Part shown: positions 7,309 to 11,331 of the stretch, in pieces | Layout of the letters: each line of letters starts with the position of its first letter | Position numbering within the stretch: position 1 is the stretch's first letter | NCBI GenBank assembly: GCA_017556885.1 | Contig: JAFYLV010000071.1 | Coordinates: forward strand, 1-11,331 | DNA length: 11,331 bases | DNA from: Clostridia bacterium | GTDB lineage: Bacteria; Bacillota; Clostridia; Oscillospirales; QAMX01 | Reading direction: 5' to 3' | Notes under the pieces: generated by a model | Seen by the model: the letters and a program-made list of their open reading frames with translations, nothing else | The model's database searches: none | What the model was told of the DNA's origin: nothing | Position numbers and translations under genes: made by a program

Positions 7309-8247
7309 TCACTTCAGTTTGGTTTCAATAGCCTCCGCAAGCTGCTTCGTGACGGCATCCACCGTTCCGTACAGGGTGCAACCGGCTGCGCGAGCATGTC
7401 CGCCGCCTCCAAAGAGGGCGCAGACCTCTGCCGCATCCACCGCCGTGGAGGTGCGAAGGCTGACTTTCCAGCCGGTCAGATCCGGAAGCTCCTTCAGGGT
7501 GATGCCCGCCTCAACACCCGCAATGCTGCGGGGCAGCGAGGAAACATCCTCCAGATCATCCTCCGTAATCCCAAGCCTGTCACGAAGCTCCCTGCTGACA
7601 CAGATCGCGGCAATGCGATCGCCGTGCATCAGGCGAAGCCCAGCAAGCAATTCTCCCTGCAGCCGCATGGCAGCAGGCGTTTTCTCTTCAAAATACATCC
7701 GGTTGACGGCACCAAGGCCAAAATCATACCGCAAAAGTTCCGCCGCAATGCGGTGGGTCTCCGATGTGGTGTTGTCAAAGCGGAAACAACCGGTGTCGGT
7801 AGATATTGCAATATAGAGTGCCTTTGCGATCTCTGCGTCAAGCTCGGCTCCAAGTTCCGCAAGTAGACGGAAAACGATCTCGCCGGTGGCGGCCGCCGCC
7901 GGCTCCACGAGCTTCCGCTCACATTCCACACGGTTTGCAACGTGGTGATCGATAACCAGATAAGCCGAAAGGCCGCGGCCTTCGTCACAAATCATGTCCT
8001 GGGCCGCAACATCCACGAAAACAGGCAGAAGCCCTTCCGTTTCTCCGGTCAGAAGACCGGAGAGCAGCTCCCGCTGCCTCGGCGTAAAAGCCGCACAGTC
8101 GCGCACGTATGCCTGCTTGCCTGCCTTCCGCAGTCCGCGGCAAAGTGCCGCAGCACTGCCCGTCGTATCCCCGTCGGGATTGCGGTGACAGCAGATCAGA
8201 TATCCGTCTTCTTCCAGAAGGAGTGCTGCGCACACCTTCTCATTCAT
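7309..8247 (-). CDS. nrnA: DHH/DHHA1 phosphoesterase, NrnA-like oligoribonuclease / pAp phosphatase
   Basis: NrnA-type enzymes degrade very short RNAs and dephosphorylate 3'-phosphoadenosine 5'-phosphate. The 312-residue product has the manganese-binding motifs of the DHH family: HRNPDGD (21-27), Asp79 in VFVDVAA, the DHH triplet at 100-102 in VIDHHV, and Asp151 in STDTGCF. The C-terminal DHHA1 domain has the substrate-binding GGGGHARAAG (280-289). Its place between rbfA and truB is the standard one in Bacillota, which supports NrnA over other DHH proteins such as RecJ or GdpP. The ATG at 8247 has GGAG 7 bases upstream and overlaps the rbfA stop by 8 bases. The frame opens further upstream to 8274, but that start lacks a good binding site. 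Substrate specificity is inferred from family and context. Confidence 0.93.
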   Translation of the reverse strand: MNEKVCAALLLEEDGYLICCHRNPDGDTTGSAAALCRGLRKAGKQAYVRDCAAFTPRQRELLSGLLTGETEGLLPVFVDVAAQDMICDEGRGLSAYLVIDHHVANRVECERKLVEPAAAATGEIVFRLLAELGAELDAEIAKALYIAISTDTGCFRFDNTTSETHRIAAELLRYDFGLGAVNRMYFEEKTPAAMRLQGELLAGLRLMHGDRIAAICVSRELRDRLGITEDDLEDVSSLPRSIAGVEAGITLKELPDLTGWKVSLRTSTAVDAAEVCALFGGGGHARAAGCTLYGTVDAVTKQLAEAIETKLK

Positions 8248-8590
8248 GATCATTCTCCAACGATGCGAGGTCATTCATGACGGAAAGGATACGGCTTCCC
8301 TCATCCAGAGAGTCATCTTTCAGGAACCGAAGCTCCGGCACGGCACGGAGATCCACCGCCCGGGAAAGCTCCCGCCGCAGGTAACCCGCGGCAGACTTCA
8401 AACCCTTGATGGTCTCCCCTGCCTCGCCAAAGCAGCTGATATACACTTTCGCGCAGCCGAGGTCACGCGCCGTATCCACCCGGGTAATGCTCACAAGACC
8501 CGAAATACGGGGATCCTTCAGCCCGCGGATCAGCTCGGACAAAGCCCGGGCGATCTCTTCATTGATGCGATCAATACGATAACCTGCCAT
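8240..8590 (-). CDS. rbfA: 30S ribosome-binding factor A
   Basis: RbfA binds the immature 30S subunit and assists late 16S rRNA processing, also in cold adaptation. The 116-residue product is the usual size and forms a single KH-like domain. Its marks are RIDRINEEIARALSELI at the N-terminus, KVYISCFGE in the central strand, the AAG kink at 67-69, and the conserved tail PELRFLKDDSLDEGSRI. The ATG at 8590 is chosen because AAGGA lies 9 bases upstream and the family begins here; a TTG at 8599 would overlap the infB stop. It follows infB by 5 bases, and its end overlaps the nrnA start (ATGAATGA), so translation of the neighbours is probably coupled. Confidence 0.96.
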   Translation of the reverse strand: MAGYRIDRINEEIARALSELIRGLKDPRISGLVSITRVDTARDLGCAKVYISCFGEAGETIKGLKSAAGYLRRELSRAVDLRAVPELRFLKDDSLDEGSRILSVMNDLASLENDHE

Positions 8591-8595
8591 CAGCG

Positions 8596-10956
8596 TCAAT
8601 CCTTGATTTCTTCCATCACGAAGGACTCGATGATATCGCCTTCCTTGATGTCGTTGAACTTCTCAACACCGATACCGCACTCATAGCCCTGCGCGACTTC
8701 GCGGGCATCGTCCTTGAAGCGTTTGAGGGATGCGATCTCCGCCTCGTAGATGACCACACCGTCACGGACGATGCGCGCCTTGGAGGCACGGGTGATCTTT
8801 CCTTCGCGAACCATGCAGCCGGCAATGGTGCCGACGCCGCTGACGTGGAAGGTCTGACGGACCTCGGCATGGCCGAGAACGTTTTCGCGATATTTCGGAG
8901 CGAGCATACCCTTGATGGCAGCCTCCATCTCCTCAACGCACTCGTAGATGATGCGGTAGGTACGGATCTCGACACCGCTCTGTGCCGCAGAATCACGGGC
9001 ACCGGAGTCGGGACGGACGTTAAAGCCGATGACAACGGCATTGCTGGCCTTGGCAAGCATGACGTCGCTCTCGGTGATACCGCCGACGCCGCCATGGATG
9101 ACCTTGACCTTGACTTCCTCGTTGGAGAGCTTCTCCAGAGAGGCACGAACGGCCTCCAGAGAGCCCTGAACGTCGGCCTTGACAATGAGGTTAAGGCTCT
9201 TTGCGATACCCTCCTGGATCTGGGAGAAGATATCGTCGAGGCTTGCGCCCTTGACCACGGGAGCATTGGCGGCAGCCTTCTCCTCTTCCTTGCGCTGCTC
9301 AGCAAGCTCACGGGCCATACGCTCATCGGAAACGACGTTGAAAACGTCGCCCGCACCGGGGACCTCGGCCATACCGATGATCTCCACAGGCACGGAGGGA
9401 CCGGCTTCCTTCTGGGTCTTGCCCTTGTCGTCCTTCATGGCTCGGACACGGCCGACGCTCTTGCCAGCGATGACGATATCGCCGGCATGGAGGGTACCGT
9501 TCTGCACAAGGAGGGTGGCGATGGGACCACGGCCCTTGTCCAGACGGGCTTCAACAACGGTGCCGGATGCGGCACGGTTGGGATTGGCTTTAAGCTCCTG
9601 CATCTCCGCGGTGAGAAGCAGCATCTCCAGGAGGTTCGGGAGGCCCTCGCCGGTGTGGGCAGAGACCTTGCAGACGATGGTGTCGCCGCCCCACTCCTCG
9701 GGCAGCAGCTCATACTCGGTCAGCTGCTGCATGACACGGTCGGGATTGGCTTCGGGCTTATCCATCTTATTGACGGCGACGATGATGGGCATCTTCGCGG
9801 CCTTGGCATGGTTGATGGCCTCCACAGTCTGGGGCATGATACCGTCATCGGCAGCAACGACGAGGATGGCGATATCGGTGATGGAGGCACCGCGGGCACG
9901 CATGGCGGTAAAGGCCTCGTGACCGGGGGTGTCCAGGAAGGTGATGGGCTTGCCGTCCCACTCCACGCGGTAAGCACCGATGTGCTGGGTGATACCGCCG
10001 GCCTCACCGGCCGCGACCTGCGTCTTTTTAATGGCATCGAGGATGGAGGTCTTACCGTGGTCAACGTGACCCATGACGACAACAACGGGCGCACGGGTCT
10101 CCAGCTGCTCGGGCGCATCCTCAGCTACGTCGATGAGACGCTCCTCGATGGTGAGATGAACTTCCTTCTCGATCTTGGCATCGTACTCCATCGCGATAAG
10201 AGATGCGGTGTCAAAATCGATCACATCACTAAGAGAGGCCATAATTCCATTGCGGACGAGCTTCTTCACGATCTCTGCACCGGTCTTCTTCAGACGGGAT
10301 GCAAGCTCTGCAACCGTGATCTCATCAGGAATGGAAACCTTCAGAACGGCCTTCTTTGCGGCCTCCTGCTGACGTAGGCGGGCAAGCTTCTCAGCTTCCA
10401 CATTGCGGCGCTTGCTACCGGGTGCAGGACGGCGATCGTTTTGATTCTGTTTCTTGATTTTTTCCTTGGAATTTGCATTAAATGCACGCTCAGGCACCAG
10501 CTCGTCGATGCGCTCATCATACTTGCGCAGGTCAACGTTGGAAACGCGGGTATCCACCACGCGCTTCTGGGGCTGCTGACGGGGTACGTGCTCCTTGGGC
10601 TTTTTCTCCGGTGCGGGAGCCTCCGCCGCAGGCGCAGCAGGAGCCGTGGCAGCTGCCGGTGCCTCTGCAGAGGCAGGCGCAGCAGGTGCTGCGGCAGCAG
10701 GAGCCTCAGCGGGCTTCTCCTCCGCCGCAGGCGCGGATGCCTCCTTACGGGTCGCCGCAACGGCAGCGCCAAGGTCTTCCACCTGATTGCGCTGGGTCAG
10801 TGCCGCAAAGATAACGTCAAGTTCGTGTTCCTCCAGCACCTTCTGATTGTTCTTGGGTGCCATGCCGAACTCGCCAAGGATCTCCGCGATCTGCTTTGAG
10901 GTCCGGTCAAAATCCTTTGCGACCTCGTGAACTCTGTATTTGATCATATTACTCAA
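8596..10956 (-). CDS. infB: Translation initiation factor IF-2
   Basis: IF-2 is the GTPase that brings initiator fMet-tRNA to the 30S subunit and promotes subunit joining. The 786-residue product has an IF2_N domain at about 5-55 (YRVHEVAKDF) and an Ala/Pro/Glu-rich linker at 71-120. A basic Lys/Gln/Arg stretch spans about 160-200, and a second IF2_N domain about 207-258. The G domain has G1 GHVDHGKT (296-303), G2 GGITQHIGA (320-328), G3 DTPGH (342-346), G4 NKMD (396-399) and G5 SAH (432-434). Beta-barrel domains and the fMet-tRNA-binding C-terminal domain follow, all intact. The start is a TTG at 10956, supported by GGAGGTGG with 9 bases from its GGAGG. The ATG three codons later is 18 bases from that site, too far. 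The gene lies 42 bases after ylxR. Confidence 0.98.
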   Translation of the reverse strand: MSNMIKYRVHEVAKDFDRTSKQIAEILGEFGMAPKNNQKVLEEHELDVIFAALTQRNQVEDLGAAVAATRKEASAPAAEEKPAEAPAAAAPAAPASAEAPAAATAPAAPAAEAPAPEKKPKEHVPRQQPQKRVVDTRVSNVDLRKYDERIDELVPERAFNANSKEKIKKQNQNDRRPAPGSKRRNVEAEKLARLRQQEAAKKAVLKVSIPDEITVAELASRLKKTGAEIVKKLVRNGIMASLSDVIDFDTASLIAMEYDAKIEKEVHLTIEERLIDVAEDAPEQLETRAPVVVVMGHVDHGKTSILDAIKKTQVAAGEAGGITQHIGAYRVEWDGKPITFLDTPGHEAFTAMRARGASITDIAILVVAADDGIMPQTVEAINHAKAAKMPIIVAVNKMDKPEANPDRVMQQLTEYELLPEEWGGDTIVCKVSAHTGEGLPNLLEMLLLTAEMQELKANPNRAASGTVVEARLDKGRGPIATLLVQNGTLHAGDIVIAGKSVGRVRAMKDDKGKTQKEAGPSVPVEIIGMAEVPGAGDVFNVVSDERMARELAEQRKEEEKAAANAPVVKGASLDDIFSQIQEGIAKSLNLIVKADVQGSLEAVRASLEKLSNEEVKVKVIHGGVGGITESDVMLAKASNAVVIGFNVRPDSGARDSAAQSGVEIRTYRIIYECVEEMEAAIKGMLAPKYRENVLGHAEVRQTFHVSGVGTIAGCMVREGKITRASKARIVRDGVVIYEAEIASLKRFKDDAREVAQGYECGIGVEKFNDIKEGDIIESFVMEEIKD
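10597..10746 (-). repeat. Ala/Pro/Glu low-complexity segment inside infB
   Basis: Residues 71-120 of IF-2 are almost only Ala, Pro and Glu (repeated APAA, PAAP and AEAP units), encoded by irregular GCA/GCT/GCC and CCT/CCG repeats. Variable, low-complexity linkers are normal between the N-terminal domain and the conserved core of bacterial IF-2. The stretch could shift in length between strains by slippage. Confidence 0.75.
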
Positions 10957-10962
10957 TGTAAG

Positions 10963-10970
10963 CCACCTCC
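10963..10970 (-). promoter_or_regulatory. Ribosome binding site deciding the TTG start of infB
   Basis: GGAGGTGG on the minus strand lies with its GGAGG 9 bases before the TTG at 10956 and 18 bases before the first in-frame ATG at 10947. The geometry supports initiation at TTG. Confidence 0.7.
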
Positions 10971-10998
10971 AAAATATGTCCCGATCTGCCGGGGGCTG

Positions 10999-11286
10999 TC
11001 ATTCCGCCGCTTCAGTTCCGCCGAGGGCCGCCGCAAGTTCATCATACACGGCCGGCGCTACCTGGCAGGAGAAAGCCTTGGCAAAGGCATTGATCTTCTT
11101 GGCCTTTTCAAAGCATTCCGGCTTGCCGCAGAGATACGCGCCCCTTCCGGGCTTGCGCAGCGTGGGATCCAGGGAAATCTCCCCGCCCATATCCTCCGGG
11201 GCACGCACAACGCGGATCATTTCCTTTTTCGGGATCATCTCCCGGCACCCAAGGCACATACGCAAGGGTGTTTTTTTCGTTTTCAT
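10999..11286 (-). CDS. ylxR: YlxR family RNA-binding / nucleoid-associated protein (DUF448)
   Basis: The 95-residue product has the YlxR hallmarks: RMCLGCREMIPKKEMIRV near the N-terminus and KPGRGAYLCGKPECFEKA in the middle, with the four cysteines at 11, 14, 53 and 58. The family is small, basic and usually sits between nusA and infB. It has been described as RNA-binding by structure, and in Bacillus subtilis as a nucleoid-associated regulator. The role in this organism is not shown by the sequence. The ATG at 11286 has GGGAGG 6 bases upstream. The gene ends 42 bases before infB; the ylxQ gene (L7Ae-like) that often separates them is absent. Confidence 0.95.
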   Translation of the reverse strand: MKTKKTPLRMCLGCREMIPKKEMIRVVRAPEDMGGEISLDPTLRKPGRGAYLCGKPECFEKAKKINAFAKAFSCQVAPAVYDELAAALGGTEAAE

Positions 11287-11331
11287 ACCGCGCCTCCCTA
11301 AAATTTCTCAGCAGAAAATCCTTCTCAGGCC
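11287..11331 (-). other. Upstream edge: leader of ylxR, possible 3' end of the preceding gene
   Basis: These 45 bases hold the GGGAGG site of ylxR (11293-11298) and in-frame stops such as the TGA of CTGCTGAG. The preceding gene would be nusA by the usual order, but too few codons are visible to identify it. No promoter is recognised. Confidence 0.4.

Noticed and set aside
8845..10377. A 510-codon open frame on the plus strand opposite infB
   Set aside because: Its sequence is Gly/Asp/Leu/His-rich without family character and mirrors the codon bias of IF-2, which is unambiguous on the other strand.
10597..10746. Repetitive GCAGCAGGAGCC-like DNA as a possible repeat element or CRISPR-like array
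   Set aside because: There is no regular repeat-spacer period, and it is in frame with IF-2 as its normal low-complexity linker.

Overview
All nine genes in this window lie on the minus strand, so biological order runs from high to low coordinates. The content is Bacillota-like, most likely an Oscillospirales-type Clostridium relative. The basis is the gene order ylxR-infB-rbfA-nrnA-truB-ribF, strong GGAGG-type ribosome binding sites, a moderately high GC content and a paired ABC exporter. The placement is inference from gene order and protein style, not from a search.

Region 1 (about 11331 down to 3315) is a tightly packed housekeeping operon. In order of transcription it holds ylxR, infB (initiation factor 2), rbfA (30S maturation), an nrnA-like DHH phosphoesterase, truB (tRNA pseudouridine-55 synthase), ribF (riboflavin kinase/FAD synthetase), prmC (release factor glutamine methyltransferase) and metK (S-adenosylmethionine synthetase). 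Gaps between genes are 42 bases or less and several junctions overlap. The unit closes with a clear rho-independent terminator 7 bases after the metK stop. Most products serve translation: initiation, 30S assembly, tRNA modification and termination. MetK makes the methyl donor that PrmC uses. The usual Bacillus version has a ylxQ gene between ylxR and infB and continues into rpsO-pnp after ribF. Here ylxQ is absent and prmC-metK follow ribF.

Region 2 (3314 to 3189) is a 126-base AT-rich gap between the terminator and the next gene. It holds a perfect 14-base palindrome next to a weak candidate promoter.

Region 3 (3188 down to 1) is a two-gene ABC exporter operon. Both genes encode fused membrane and ATPase half-transporters, and they overlap as TAATG. 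The first subunit has Asp in place of the catalytic Glu after Walker B and Gln in place of the switch His, the pattern of the degenerate-site subunit of a heterodimeric exporter. The second subunit runs off the window after the Q-loop, before its signature motif.

No tRNA, rRNA, CRISPR array, insertion sequence or riboswitch was seen. I found no evidence of an undescribed system. The most informative signals are the asymmetric ABC pair, its translational coupling and possible operator, and the unusual prmC-metK tail of the translation operon.
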